Notes under the pieces: generated by a model
Database searches by the model: none
What the model was told of the DNA's origin: nothing
What the model saw: the letters and a program-made list of their open reading frames with translations, nothing else
Assembly: GCA_047833665.1 (NCBI GenBank)
Contig: CP181261.1
Span: 868,001 to 932,000 of the forward strand
Direction: 5' to 3'
DNA: 64,000 nucleotides
Source: Caproicibacter sp047833665
GTDB lineage: Bacteria; Bacillota; Clostridia; Oscillospirales; Acutalibacteraceae
Position numbers and translations under genes: made by a program
Part shown: positions 27,356 to 36,655 of the stretch, piece by piece
Position numbering within the stretch: position 1 is the stretch's first letter
Layout: every line of letters starts with the position of its first letter

Positions 27356-28024
27356 GTGAGCGTAAACAGTCTAAAAGAAAAAGCCTATCAAATTATTAAG
27401 GAGAAAATTGTATCCTGTGAATATCCTCCCAACACATTTTTGAATGAGAATATTCTTCAAAAAGAGATCGGAGTTAGCCGAACCCCAATTAGGGATGCGA
27501 TCGGCCGGTTAGAACAGGAAAACTTAGTGAAAATAATTCCCAAAAAGGGAATTGTTGTGTCGGATTTATCGATTAATGAAATCAGCTCGATTTATGAAGT
27601 TCGATTGCTGATTGAGCCGTTTGCGATTAAACATTACGCAAATAAGATTGATAAAGCCATTCTTCTGAACTATAAAAATTATTACTCTCAAGACCATTCC
27701 TTCGAGAGTGTTGACAAAATTTATCAAATTGATGATAAGATTCACCATATTTTTATATCTGCAACGCAGAATAAATATCTGATTCAGACATACGACAATA
27801 TCCAAGTTCAAAACAGACGCATCCGGATTCTATCAGGAAAAAGAATTGAAGAAAGGATGAGAAAGTCAAATCAGGAGCATATCAGAATTTTGGACGCCGT
27901 TATGGCAGATCAGTTTGAACAGGCGGCGCAATATATGACGGAACATTTGCAAAATGCAAAAAAAGCCGCTTTTTCCTTAATCATTTCAAATGGCGGATGG
28001 GATTATCCTTCGCAGTATTCCTGA
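27356..28024 (+). CDS. GntR/FadR-type transcriptional regulator
   Basis: A 222-residue regulator from a GTG start with AGAGGA 10 nt upstream; an in-frame ATG lies earlier, but the added residues are not family-like. The winged helix spans about residues 10-70 (GVSRTPIRDAIGRLEQENLVKIIPKKGIVV), followed by an FCD ligand domain. It is divergent from uxaBA and probably represses it until a uronate-derived inducer appears. It belongs to the same family as the regulator at 23391. Confidence 0.88.
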   Translation: MSVNSLKEKAYQIIKEKIVSCEYPPNTFLNENILQKEIGVSRTPIRDAIGRLEQENLVKIIPKKGIVVSDLSINEISSIYEVRLLIEPFAIKHYANKIDKAILLNYKNYYSQDHSFESVDKIYQIDDKIHHIFISATQNKYLIQTYDNIQVQNRRIRILSGKRIEERMRKSNQEHIRILDAVMADQFEQAAQYMTEHLQNAKKAAFSLIISNGGWDYPSQYS

Positions 28025-28166
28025 AAAATCTTTTTGGCTCTTGACAAAATATCCGAGGAGGAAACTGCCGACAAATTTTTTATGTATCCACAAAACATGT
28101 TCGCAAGCGAGGTCATTTTGTCCGCTGTTGACGAGCAATAAGAGGCAAAATTAGAAGATAAAGTAG

Positions 28167-28215
28167 AGCAACGGGTATAACCGCTTTTTTGGCGTTATGC
28201 CCGTTGCTTTGTTTT
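28167..28215 (+). terminator. terminator downstream of GntR gene
   Basis: AGCAACGGGTATAA (28167-28180) pairs with TTATGCCCGTTGCT (28195-28208) with one G-T pair, then TTGTTTTG. It ends the regulator transcript or a lost gene. The 140 bp before it hold no recognised gene. Confidence 0.7.
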
Positions 28216-28452
28216 GTATCAATCCACATCGTTTTTACAAATGCAAATAATCCAGAAAAGTATAACTTTTATAAGGTGAATAACAGGGGAGGCTCGCTCA
28301 TAGAAGCTAAAGCGTGCAGGGTTACGGGTGCAGAAGGATTTTGATAATTTATTTTATCGTATTTTCGAAAAAGTTCGATAATTAAAAATATAGATCAAGA
28401 CTGTGTTCTGAAATATATATACATATTATTTGTGAAATAAATCGTATTTTTA

Positions 28453-28482
28453 TTGACATTTAATGTATTACTGCTATATAAT
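28453..28482 (+). promoter_or_regulatory. sigma-A promoter of the amylase gene
   Basis: A perfect TTGACA (28453-28458) and perfect TATAAT (28477-28482) are separated by 18 nt, about 140 bp before the amylase start. Confidence 0.75.
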
Positions 28483-28504
28483 CAATTTGTAAATGAATAT
28501 TTCG

Positions 28505-28546
28505 AATATTAACTAAAAAATTGTGGATAATTTTTTAGTTAATATT
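28505..28546 (+). promoter_or_regulatory. 18-bp perfect palindrome in the amylase leader
   Basis: Arms 28505-28522 and 28529-28546 are exact complements with loop GTGGAT. The element lies 23 nt after the -10 box, so it will be in the 5' untranslated RNA. It may be an operator for a sugar-responsive regulator, an RNA stabiliser or an attenuator. Confidence 0.6.
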
Positions 28547-28619
28547 TATGAAATTAATTTGCTTAATAGCCGGTACATCCGGTAGCTTTTATATCATTCA
28601 ATGAAGGAGGAATTGTTTC

Positions 28620-31600
28620 ATGCGAAAGATCGCAAGACGGTGTTGCAGTTTTCTGCTTACATTTCTGATGGTCTTTTCCACATTTACCGGTTTTCAGGTA
28701 AATGTATCGGCTGAGGCGGAAACAGCTAAGGTCGACGATGCTGTTACCGTAACTTTAGACGGCGATGACCCTATACCGCTTACGATGTTTGCAGGCGGGG
28801 TATACGAAACAGGTGTATCACTTAAGGAGGGTACTCATAGCTATACGCTCCTTATAAATGGAATTGCGAAAGCAGAAAATATTGAACTGGAGTTGACAGA
28901 ACCACAAGAAGTTTATATACGATATTATGCCCATGGTTCAGATGACCCGAGTGTTGAAAACGGGGTGGTAGACTCCATAAATAATAGTTACCATTTTAAA
29001 ACTGCTGCAACATGGGTGGGAACACTTACAAGCCTACCAGAACTTAATATTGATGATTGGAATCCTGCGGACGCAGACGGAGACCTCGATTACTTAGGCG
29101 GAGGACGTTATAAAAAGACGTTCACTTTTTCTCCGCTAGAAGAAGATACTGCAATTGAATATAAAGTCGCGTATGGCCATCAATGGAGTAATGGAGAAGT
29201 TGGGGCGAATGTAAAATTAACCATTCCCAAGGGAGCAACTTCGGTTACAATATACGCTGACTACCTTCAAGGAATTTGTACGGATTCGATCAATGAACCC
29301 GAAATCACAATCCAGCAAAATAATGGAGATGTAACCAAACCGGCATTTACTTCCACCATACAGCTTATTGGAACTGTCCGCGGAAATGATGATGACAATT
29401 GGACGTCAGACGCGGACGGCTGGGAGTTCACTCAAATTACAAAAACACTTTATGCATACAGCCAAGTGTTTGATGAAGGCGACTATCAATATAAAATCAT
29501 TTTCGATAAAACTAACTGGTATGAAAAAACAGGCAATAGGTCTTTATCGATAGCGGATGATAATACAAATGTAGTCTTTTTATATGATGCGGAAACGCAG
29601 TTGCTTTACGACACAGTAAATGACTACAATGCTATTGCAGAAAAATTAGGGTTTCAATCTGCACCGGTAGTTGCTAAAATAAACGATAATCCAAACGGCA
29701 CAACAGAATTTATACTGCCCGGCAATGAAAATGATCAGATTAGTCTTACATATGCACCAAAAAGCGACCCCGAAAAAACAACAACAGTAGCAATGAAAGC
29801 CGGCAAAGACGCCAATGGAGATTTTAGCGGCTTTTTCAGCAGCGGCGATATTTATTTTGGCGATAGTGCACTTGATTACATTTACTATTATACAGTAAAC
29901 GGGGAAAAGACATTAATCGATTCTGCTGATAAAGTAACAATAGAAGATAATGAATACAATGAATACACACGGGATGCGTTTAACGGCAGGGAAGTTTACG
30001 TTCCTGGAACACTGCCCGGCCCTTCTTGGGACGCAGCCTCGAACCAAATGACTTACCTTGGCAATGGACTTTATTCATATACCTTTGAAGATGTACCTCC
30101 GGCAAATTATCAATATAAAATTGCGATTGGCGGCACATGGGATGAAAATTATGGCCAGTATGGTATCCCTCAGGGAAGTAATATTGACCTTCCGATTTAT
30201 TCTGAGCAAGATGTTACAATCTATTACAGCGATCTAAGTCATCTGTCGGTAACATCCCTCAATTATACTTTTGCAGACATAGATTTGTCCGGTACTTCGA
30301 TTCCGACAGATACTAAAATGGAAGACAATATGCTCACTGGTATCTATACTGCCACGGTTTCAATGCCAGCGGGTTCGTTTGATGATATCAAAATCACGTG
30401 GAACGATAGAACAGGCGGAGCAAAAACTTATGATGTTTCGCAATTTGAATTGTCTAGCGCAAAAGACGTAACATTTTATTTTGACCCGTCAACAGAACTC
30501 TTTTATTGCAATGCATCGGATGAGAAGATAAACGATAAAGATGTTTATTTCAATACGCGCGATACAAAATACAAAAGCGTATACGGCGCAGTGAAGCAGA
30601 ATGAAAGTGTAACATTCTCCATTCAAACCGGCAATGACGTAGATCATGCCTATCTATTTATACAAGGGCCTGAAAATAAAAAAATTGCAATGGAAAAAAG
30701 GCCGCAAACAGACGGTAAAATCCTATGGACCACGAAACAGAGCTTTTCGCAGATTGGAGAGTATACATATTATTTTGCGCTCGTGAATGCTTCCGATTTA
30801 AAAGTTTATTGCGATGACGACGGCTATTATGGTACCGGTGTCCTTACCGACTTAAACAATAACCGTCCATATGATCTTGTTGTGTACAAAGAAGATTATA
30901 AAACTCCTGATTGGATGAAAAACGCCATTATATACCAGATTTTCCCGGATCGTTTCTGCAATGGAGATCAATCAAATGATAAAGCACAGGAATCATCGCG
31001 GGGAGCAACGAATTACGAGTTTATAACAGACTGGAGTAAACTGCCCGAAAATCCGGAACAGGAAACATTGAATCCCGACACCTATCCGCAAAACGCATAC
31101 AAAGGCGATGGATTATGGAGCAACGAAATATATGGCGGTGACTTAAAAGGGATTACAGAAAAAATAGATTACCTTAAAAAACTTGGAGTAAATGTTATTT
31201 ACCTTAATCCGGTCTTCAGTTCCATTTCCAGTCACAGATATGATACTTCAGATTATTCTAAAATTGATCCGATCTTAGGCACGCTGGGCGATTTTAAGGA
31301 ACTGGTCGAAACAGCTAAAGACAATGGCATGCATATTATCCTTGATGGTGTTTTCAACCATGTTTCCGATGACTCTATCTATTTCGATCGCTATTACAAA
31401 TTTATAGGGGTAGACGGAAAAGTTGGTGCATATCCATATTGGGCATACGTATATGATTATATGGCCGACAATCCCGATGCTACCCAACAAGAAGCAGAAG
31501 ATGCCGCCAAAGATTACTTTGAGAGTAAAGGAGTAACCGATTTTACTTACACAAAATGGTTTGATATCTATCAAGATCAGTATTTGAAAGATGACAATGG

Positions 31601-33761
31601 TGAAGTGGTTATAGATACAATCGGCGACCGTACAGGTAAGCCTGTATACGGATATGATGGCTGGTGGGGCTATGACTCTATGCCCGTTATCAAAGCGACA
31701 GACGGCTCTGAATATCAAACACCCGGCTGGGCAGATTACATAATTGACGGCGAAAACTGCATTACCCAATATTGGTTGGAACAGGGCTCAAACGGCTGGC
31801 GTCTCGATGTTGCAAACGAAGTTTCTGACGAAACATGGCGTCGTTTCCGTGAATCTGTCAAGTCATTGAATGATGATAATGTAATTATCGGCGAGATTTG
31901 GGACGATGCGACTAAATATTTGCTTGGTGATATGTATGACTCGGTAATGAACTATCAGTTCCGCAACGCTGTACTTGGTTTTGCAAGAGGCGGAGATTCG
32001 GCCGATGCTGCAAAAACTCTTGAAAAAATACGGGAACGCTATCCCAAGGAAGCTTTTTACGCAATGATGAACCTTGTTGATTCACACGACACCACAAGGC
32101 TGTTATCATATCTCGATGGGATAGATGACGACCGTGCTCAGACAGATGTTGCAAACGCATTTCCATCTTATGAAGCAACTTCTGATGAAGCAAAACAAAA
32201 GCAGCGCATGGTAGCTCTCATACAAATGACATACCCAGGTGCGCCTACTATTTACTATGGTGACGAAGTAGGAATGGTAGGAGCCGATGATCCTGACAAC
32301 CGCCGTGCTATGGACTGGAGCGGCAAGAATCAAGACCTGTTCGATTATTATGCTAAATTGACTTCCATACGTAATGAATATCCGGCACTGCGTACAGGCA
32401 GCATAACGCAAATTGATACCCAAAACAGTGCGGTATTGGCATACAGTCGGTCAGATCAAGATCATCAGTTTATCATTGCAGCCAACAACAGTTCAGAATC
32501 TCAAAAAGTAAGTCTGAAAGCCTCTGATATTACATCAGGCACTATGAAAGATTTGCTTACAGGGCAAACAGTAGAAGCAGAGAACGGCCAAGTTACCGTG
32601 TCCGTACCCGCTTATTCCGGGGTTATCTTGTTAAGAGAGAACAAACGTGATGACAGTTCAACACATAGCGGCGGCTCAACACATAGCAGCAGTTCAACGC
32701 ATCATAGCAGCTCATCTTCTGTAAGTTCCAGCGCGGTGTCTTCCAGCGCAGTAAATGTATCCAAATCAACTGATGGTATCGCAACGGTAACGGTAGATTG
32801 TGCTCCTGATACAATATCTACACTTTTTGGTGGAGTATCATCACTTAAAATTACCGTGCCTAACAATTGTGAAACAACTGCAAAGGCTTTGAGTTCCGCG
32901 CAGAAACACGCAAAGGTCCATGTTGCTCTTCCGGACAGCGAAATAATTTCGCAGATTAACTCTCAGAATGTCAAATCCGTACATGTTGCTCTAACTCTTC
33001 CGTCCGGCATAGCTTACGGGACGGCAGACAATGTAGATGTTACACTGGATGTTAACAAATCAATTCTTGAAGCTGCAGAAGCTGCTCAGAAGGATGTAAC
33101 GGTTACAATTATTGATTCACTTACCAACAAAACTGCATATATCTGGAATTTGAAAGGTGAAGATTTAGCGAAATCCGCTGCTGATCTTAAGGACTTAAAT
33201 CTCGCTCTTAACACCAAAACATCTACTCTGGATGCCGGATTGACAAAAGCCATTGGCTCATCTCTTAAGGGTGTTGCCCTTACATTTGCTGGAAACGGTG
33301 AACTGCCGTCTGCAACAAACTTAAAAGTTTATGTGGCCGACCAAGGATTTAAGCCTGGGCAGCAGTTATATCTTTACTACTACAATCCAGCTTCATTACA
33401 GCTTGAAAATGTTGAATATCCAACATGCAAAGTAGATGATAACGGATACGCAGATATCACAATTCGTCAGTATTCTGAATATGTGCTTTTGCCTGCACAA
33501 GTGAAGGCGGCTGCTCATGTGACAAGTGACACTGGCAAAAACCTCACCGTCAAAAAGGGAAGCACATATCAATTCAAACTGACATCTGCAGAAAAAGTGG
33601 ATTTTGTATGCGGCAATGGTTCCGTATTCAGCGTTACGTATGTTGGCAAAGAAGGGAATAATTATTTTTACAAAATAACTGCAATAGGTAAAGTTGGCGA
33701 CTGCGCAGGATTATATATCAACAAAGAAAAAGTGCCGCGCACAATTGCTACAATAAAATAA
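28620..33761 (+). CDS. secreted multidomain GH13 alpha-amylase / neopullulanase-type enzyme
   Basis: A 1713-residue exported enzyme. The signal peptide covers about 1-32. X25/starch-binding-like modules follow (YLGGGRYKKTFTF near 160, a second near 250, and YLGNGLYSYTFEDVPPANYQYKIAIGG near 485). A CBM34-like module (about 640-740) precedes the GH13 catalytic domain (IIYQIFPDRFCNGD near 770). The catalytic Asp is in GWRLDVANEV (about 1065), the acid Glu in IIGEIWDD (about 1092) and the third Asp in DSHDTTR (about 1158). Domain order suggests subfamily GH13_20. A Ser/His-rich linker (about 1375-1405) leads to a C-terminal region of unknown function. No LPXTG or SLH anchor is seen. It degrades starch, pullulan or cyclodextrin outside the cell. 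Confidence 0.92.
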   Translation: MRKIARRCCSFLLTFLMVFSTFTGFQVNVSAEAETAKVDDAVTVTLDGDDPIPLTMFAGGVYETGVSLKEGTHSYTLLINGIAKAENIELELTEPQEVYIRYYAHGSDDPSVENGVVDSINNSYHFKTAATWVGTLTSLPELNIDDWNPADADGDLDYLGGGRYKKTFTFSPLEEDTAIEYKVAYGHQWSNGEVGANVKLTIPKGATSVTIYADYLQGICTDSINEPEITIQQNNGDVTKPAFTSTIQLIGTVRGNDDDNWTSDADGWEFTQITKTLYAYSQVFDEGDYQYKIIFDKTNWYEKTGNRSLSIADDNTNVVFLYDAETQLLYDTVNDYNAIAEKLGFQSAPVVAKINDNPNGTTEFILPGNENDQISLTYAPKSDPEKTTTVAMKAGKDANGDFSGFFSSGDIYFGDSALDYIYYYTVNGEKTLIDSADKVTIEDNEYNEYTRDAFNGREVYVPGTLPGPSWDAASNQMTYLGNGLYSYTFEDVPPANYQYKIAIGGTWDENYGQYGIPQGSNIDLPIYSEQDVTIYYSDLSHLSVTSLNYTFADIDLSGTSIPTDTKMEDNMLTGIYTATVSMPAGSFDDIKITWNDRTGGAKTYDVSQFELSSAKDVTFYFDPSTELFYCNASDEKINDKDVYFNTRDTKYKSVYGAVKQNESVTFSIQTGNDVDHAYLFIQGPENKKIAMEKRPQTDGKILWTTKQSFSQIGEYTYYFALVNASDLKVYCDDDGYYGTGVLTDLNNNRPYDLVVYKEDYKTPDWMKNAIIYQIFPDRFCNGDQSNDKAQESSRGATNYEFITDWSKLPENPEQETLNPDTYPQNAYKGDGLWSNEIYGGDLKGITEKIDYLKKLGVNVIYLNPVFSSISSHRYDTSDYSKIDPILGTLGDFKELVETAKDNGMHIILDGVFNHVSDDSIYFDRYYKFIGVDGKVGAYPYWAYVYDYMADNPDATQQEAEDAAKDYFESKGVTDFTYTKWFDIYQDQYLKDDNGEVVIDTIGDRTGKPVYGYDGWWGYDSMPVIKATDGSEYQTPGWADYIIDGENCITQYWLEQGSNGWRLDVANEVSDETWRRFRESVKSLNDDNVIIGEIWDDATKYLLGDMYDSVMNYQFRNAVLGFARGGDSADAAKTLEKIRERYPKEAFYAMMNLVDSHDTTRLLSYLDGIDDDRAQTDVANAFPSYEATSDEAKQKQRMVALIQMTYPGAPTIYYGDEVGMVGADDPDNRRAMDWSGKNQDLFDYYAKLTSIRNEYPALRTGSITQIDTQNSAVLAYSRSDQDHQFIIAANNSSESQKVSLKASDITSGTMKDLLTGQTVEAENGQVTVSVPAYSGVILLRENKRDDSSTHSGGSTHSSSSTHHSSSSSVSSSAVSSSAVNVSKSTDGIATVTVDCAPDTISTLFGGVSSLKITVPNNCETTAKALSSAQKHAKVHVALPDSEIISQINSQNVKSVHVALTLPSGIAYGTADNVDVTLDVNKSILEAAEAAQKDVTVTIIDSLTNKTAYIWNLKGEDLAKSAADLKDLNLALNTKTSTLDAGLTKAIGSSLKGVALTFAGNGELPSATNLKVYVADQGFKPGQQLYLYYYNPASLQLENVEYPTCKVDDNGYADITIRQYSEYVLLPAQVKAAAHVTSDTGKNLTVKKGSTYQFKLTSAEKVDFVCGNGSVFSVTYVGKEGNNYFYKITAIGKVGDCAGLYINKEKVPRTIATIK

Positions 33762-33858
33762 AGAATCATTTAAAAATGCACCGTTTAATTAGGTATGGTC
33801 GAAAGAATTTCTAATCTAAGGTAAAAAGTAAACGTCAAATCCGGTGCGTTAACTCTAA

Positions 33859-33895
33859 GGCCCCGACGCTATGTGACAGCGCGGGGCCAAAATTT
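33859..33895 (+). terminator. terminator of the amylase gene
   Basis: GGCCCCG (33859-33865) pairs with CGGGGCC (33882-33888), with CGCT/AGCG extending it inside, followed by AAAATTTAATTTTT. It lies about 100 bp after the amylase stop. Confidence 0.7.
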
Positions 33896-34080
33896 AATTT
33901 TTAATGGCATGTTCTCCTTGCCGAGACAGAGTATAATAAAGTTTGTAATTTCTTAAAGGCGGAGTCCCTAAATTGCGAACTTCCTTTGCCATTAGGGCCT
34001 GCAGGACTTCATTAAGAGCCAGCCTACCAAAAGACTCGCCATGATGGTAGAATACAAACAGAGATTTGTTTTTTTCTGAA
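33894..34080 (-). pseudogene. open gene fragment of unknown function
   Basis: The minus strand is open for about 60 codons without a good start, ending ...LQALMAKEVRNLGTPP then HAIKN and stop. The EVRNLG segment is also read on the plus strand just left of the IS256 transposase, because the underlying DNA is an inverted repeat (33961-33984 and 35055-35078). It could be a broken coding sequence or chance; I do not recognise a family. Confidence 0.25.
33961..33984 (-). repeat. 24-bp inverted repeat, left copy
   Basis: This segment, containing AAATTGCGAACTTCC, is the complement of 35055-35078 apart from one or two changes. Together they bracket the XRE gene at 34082-34765. The motif is also related to the right end of the IS256 element (AAATTGCGAACTT, 36347-36359). 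Confidence 0.6.
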
Positions 34081-34081
34081 C

Positions 34082-34765
34082 TTATTTTACAATTTCAATT
34101 TGTTCATACTCTGTTCCGGGATTTTTTTGAACAGCTGTAAAAAATAGAGTTTTATGAACAATTTCATCCGGATTCGTCGAACTATATGATTTCTGATAAC
34201 TAAATCTGGGTACCTGATTGAATTGAGTGACTGCAAGATAATCTGAAATGGTGAAAATTGCAAATAATAGAATGACACATCCGACAACACTCAAAATACG
34301 CAAGCTTCTCTTTACCGATATAGATTTAATCATGAAATAAACACCAATTACTAAAATGATACTTCCGATCATTGAATAAATACTTCCCCAGCTGCTATCA
34401 TTGGGGAATATTGCTAAGGCCGAAATAATAATGAATATACCGAACAATGACATTAGACAACTAATCACTTTTTGTTTTTCGAACTTTACCTCGTTTTGGC
34501 TATATTCTGCCATTTTAACTGCAGTGTCTCGTATCTCTTGATTCATATTCTCGCCTTTCCTTTCTCCGTTGACAATCTCCGGAATGCTGACATCATAAAA
34601 ATCTGCTATCTCGATGAGCAGGCTTATATCTGGCATATTACTGCCGGTCTCCCATCTTGATACTGTTCTGCCAGAGACATTCAGCTTTTCAGCCAACTGC
34701 TCCTGCGTCAAATCTTTTTCTTTTCGGAGCTCTTTCAGGAACGCTCCGATTTTGATTTGATCCAT
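34082..34765 (-). CDS. XRE-family regulator with C-terminal membrane segments
   Basis: A 227-residue protein. The helix-turn-helix is at about residues 7-60 (LRKEKDLTQEQLAEKLNVSGRTVSRWE). After a linker there are three hydrophobic segments (about 105-175), then a soluble tail. The architecture resembles the XRE protein at 3621 but the sequence is not close. GAAGGAGG precedes the ATG. It sits alone between inverted repeats inside the mobile region. Confidence 0.85.
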   Translation of the reverse strand: MDQIKIGAFLKELRKEKDLTQEQLAEKLNVSGRTVSRWETGSNMPDISLLIEIADFYDVSIPEIVNGERKGENMNQEIRDTAVKMAEYSQNEVKFEKQKVISCLMSLFGIFIIISALAIFPNDSSWGSIYSMIGSIILVIGVYFMIKSISVKRSLRILSVVGCVILLFAIFTISDYLAVTQFNQVPRFSYQKSYSSTNPDEIVHKTLFFTAVQKNPGTEYEQIEIVK

Positions 34766-34844
34766 AGATGACCTCCTTCCTCTGCCAGATTACCATCGAA
34801 AGGCATTTTTTAACACGACACAAAGCGAGAAATGCCCTGTTATT

Positions 34845-34878
34845 GCCACTAGACAACCTTGTCTAGTGGCTATATTTT
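34845..34878. terminator. 12-bp perfect hairpin
   Basis: GCCACTAGACAA and TTGTCTAGTGGC form a perfect stem with a CC loop, followed by TATATTTTTC. It stands upstream of the minus-strand XRE gene, so it may terminate plus-strand transcription or act as an operator. Confidence 0.5.
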
Positions 34879-35054
34879 TCTATTTTTTGCTCTGATATCT
34901 AAATCGCAGCCCGAGCCTGCTGTTATCCAAATCACTAACTCAACCCTACCGCATAACATTTAAATCGGCCATGCAACCCTATTACATAGCCTACTTAACA
35001 CTCCGAAGAAAAGTGCGGATATGTTTTTCAGAGCGATTCTCGCTAGTGTCAAGG

Positions 35055-35078
35055 GAAGTTCGCAATTTAGGGGCTCCG
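35055..35078 (+). repeat. 24-bp inverted repeat, right copy / left end of IS256
   Basis: It contains GGAAGTTCGCAATTTAGG, the complement of the repeat at 33961, and coincides with the left terminus of the IS256 element. Similarity between the two copies extends about 7 bp beyond the likely IS end. Confidence 0.55.
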
Positions 35079-36359
35079 AAAAATGAATTAGGCTACGTTT
35101 AACAGTGAAAGAATGGATTTCGGGTTTAAGTATGCTCTAGAAACAGACCAGTCTTCCGCATATTCCATGAGACATGTTGTTACCAACCGTAGGTAGGAAT
35201 CCGGATTGGGAAATATTCCGACTACGCTGGTTCTGCGGCGGATTTCCTTGTTTAGTCGTTCCAACATATTGGTCGAGGAAATTTTGCGAGCATCGAGTTC
35301 CGGAAAAGCATAGAAGGCTAGAGAATCTTCCAGTCCATCTTGCAGAAGCTCAATTGCTTTTGGAAAGCGTTTTCCATACTGTTCTGATATTTGCTCTGCG
35401 CGTTGTCTAGCTATTTCAGCGGAAGGTGCCAGCCAAATCTCTTTTAACTGAGCCGCAAAGGATTCTTTTTCCTTCTGGGGTACATGAGCCAAAATATTTC
35501 GCATAAAATGGACTTTGCACCGTTGCCAAGAGGCTCCCGGAAAACTCTCACGGATGGCTGCAATCAGCCCTTTATTTGCGTCTGAAATCACCAGGAGCGG
35601 TATTTTCAGACCACGATCGAGAAGACTTTGAAACAATTGAGAATAACTTTCTTTGGATTCATCGAGCATTGGCTCCACGGCGAGGATATCCCTATGCCCC
35701 TGTTCATTGACGCCGCAAACTACCATCACAGCCATGCTGACGACCCGGCCATCCATACGAATTTTTTCATACAGTGCATCTGTCCAAATGACAGGATAGC
35801 GACCCGTCAGAGGCCGGCTGCGGAAGTACTGCACCTGCTCGTTAAGGCCTTTCGTCATTTCACTGACTTGACTGCGGGAAAGATTCTCAATTCCAAGACT
35901 GCGAGCTAGTTTCTCCATCTTTCGCGTAGATACACCCTGCACAAACGCTTCTTGAACCACTTGAATCAGCGCTGCTTCACTGCGCTTGCGTTCTGTTACG
36001 AAAAACGGGATATAGCCCTGATTTCGGAGTTTTGGTACCATCAGATACATCGTCCCCATACGAGTATCCAATCGACGTGGCCGATAGCCGCAGCGGTAAT
36101 CACGGCGGGACGGATTGTGTGCATTCTTTTCCGCGCCAATAATACCGGAGACCTCTGCTTCCATCAGACGGGTACACAGCCATTCCAGCATCGACAGCAT
36201 TGGATCCGGCTGTGCCATACATTTTAGTAGCAATTCCGTCAAATCTGTGGTATTCTTTTTGTGAGTCATTGGGTATCTCTCCTTTTTTGAATGTCTTATC
36301 ACCATTCATTTTATCGGAGTCCCAATGACTTTTCTATGCCTTTATGAAATTGCGAACTT
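35056..36359 (-). mobile_element. IS256-family insertion sequence
   Basis: About 1.3 kb, bounded by AAGTTCGCAATTT on the left (35056-35068) and its complement AAATTGCGAACTT on the right (36347-36359). It encodes one transposase. I find no convincing direct target duplication, so one end may have been rearranged. Confidence 0.75.
35088..36269 (-). CDS. IS256-family transposase
   Basis: A 393-residue mutator-type transposase. The DDE residues are visible in VIWTDALYEKIR, LLVISDANKGLI and the glutamate in NMLERLNKEIRRRTSVVGIFPN, which is the IS256 signature. The start at the ATG after GGAGAG is preferred to the ATG 12 codons earlier. It is full length and uninterrupted, so the element may be active. 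Confidence 0.93.
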   Translation of the reverse strand: MTHKKNTTDLTELLLKCMAQPDPMLSMLEWLCTRLMEAEVSGIIGAEKNAHNPSRRDYRCGYRPRRLDTRMGTMYLMVPKLRNQGYIPFFVTERKRSEAALIQVVQEAFVQGVSTRKMEKLARSLGIENLSRSQVSEMTKGLNEQVQYFRSRPLTGRYPVIWTDALYEKIRMDGRVVSMAVMVVCGVNEQGHRDILAVEPMLDESKESYSQLFQSLLDRGLKIPLLVISDANKGLIAAIRESFPGASWQRCKVHFMRNILAHVPQKEKESFAAQLKEIWLAPSAEIARQRAEQISEQYGKRFPKAIELLQDGLEDSLAFYAFPELDARKISSTNMLERLNKEIRRRTSVVGIFPNPDSYLRLVTTCLMEYAEDWSVSRAYLNPKSILSLLNVA

Positions 36360-36452
36360 TATTGTACTCTATCCGATTCTCATAGCGAAAGCAGCCTCCG
36401 GCGCTGACGTTCAAATGTCCGAAAAGCCTTTATTTTGGGCACTTTTTGTTGG

Positions 36453-36497
36453 TCATCCCTTTACCCTTGACATCAATGTAACACACTCAACATGAAA
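36453..36497 (-). other. orphan rlmD 3' end (candidate attachment site A)
   Basis: The minus strand reads FHVECVTLMSRVKG and stop, nearly identical to the last 14 residues of the intact RlmD (AHVECVTLMSRVKD, ending at 43484). The DNA core CCCTTGACATCAATGTAAC is in the same orientation. No other rlmD sequence is nearby, so this is a duplicated gene end, as left by site-specific integration. Confidence 0.7.
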
Positions 36498-36655
36498 TAC
36501 TTAGGCTATTTATGGAATAAGTCAATAAATCGTAAGATATCTTTATTTATCAATGTTTACTCGTCGTTTTTCTTTTCTATGTCATCTATGCTTACCTTTA
36601 AGAAAGTAGGCTATTTTGTTTTTATGCTTCAAAAGACCCTGTAAGCTAGGTTTTA

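Noticed and set aside
28040..28141. Open frame reading KISEEETADKFFMYPQNMFA and SEVILSAVDEQ after the GntR gene
   Set aside because: No start codon with a ribosome binding site and no recognised family; too short to distinguish from chance.
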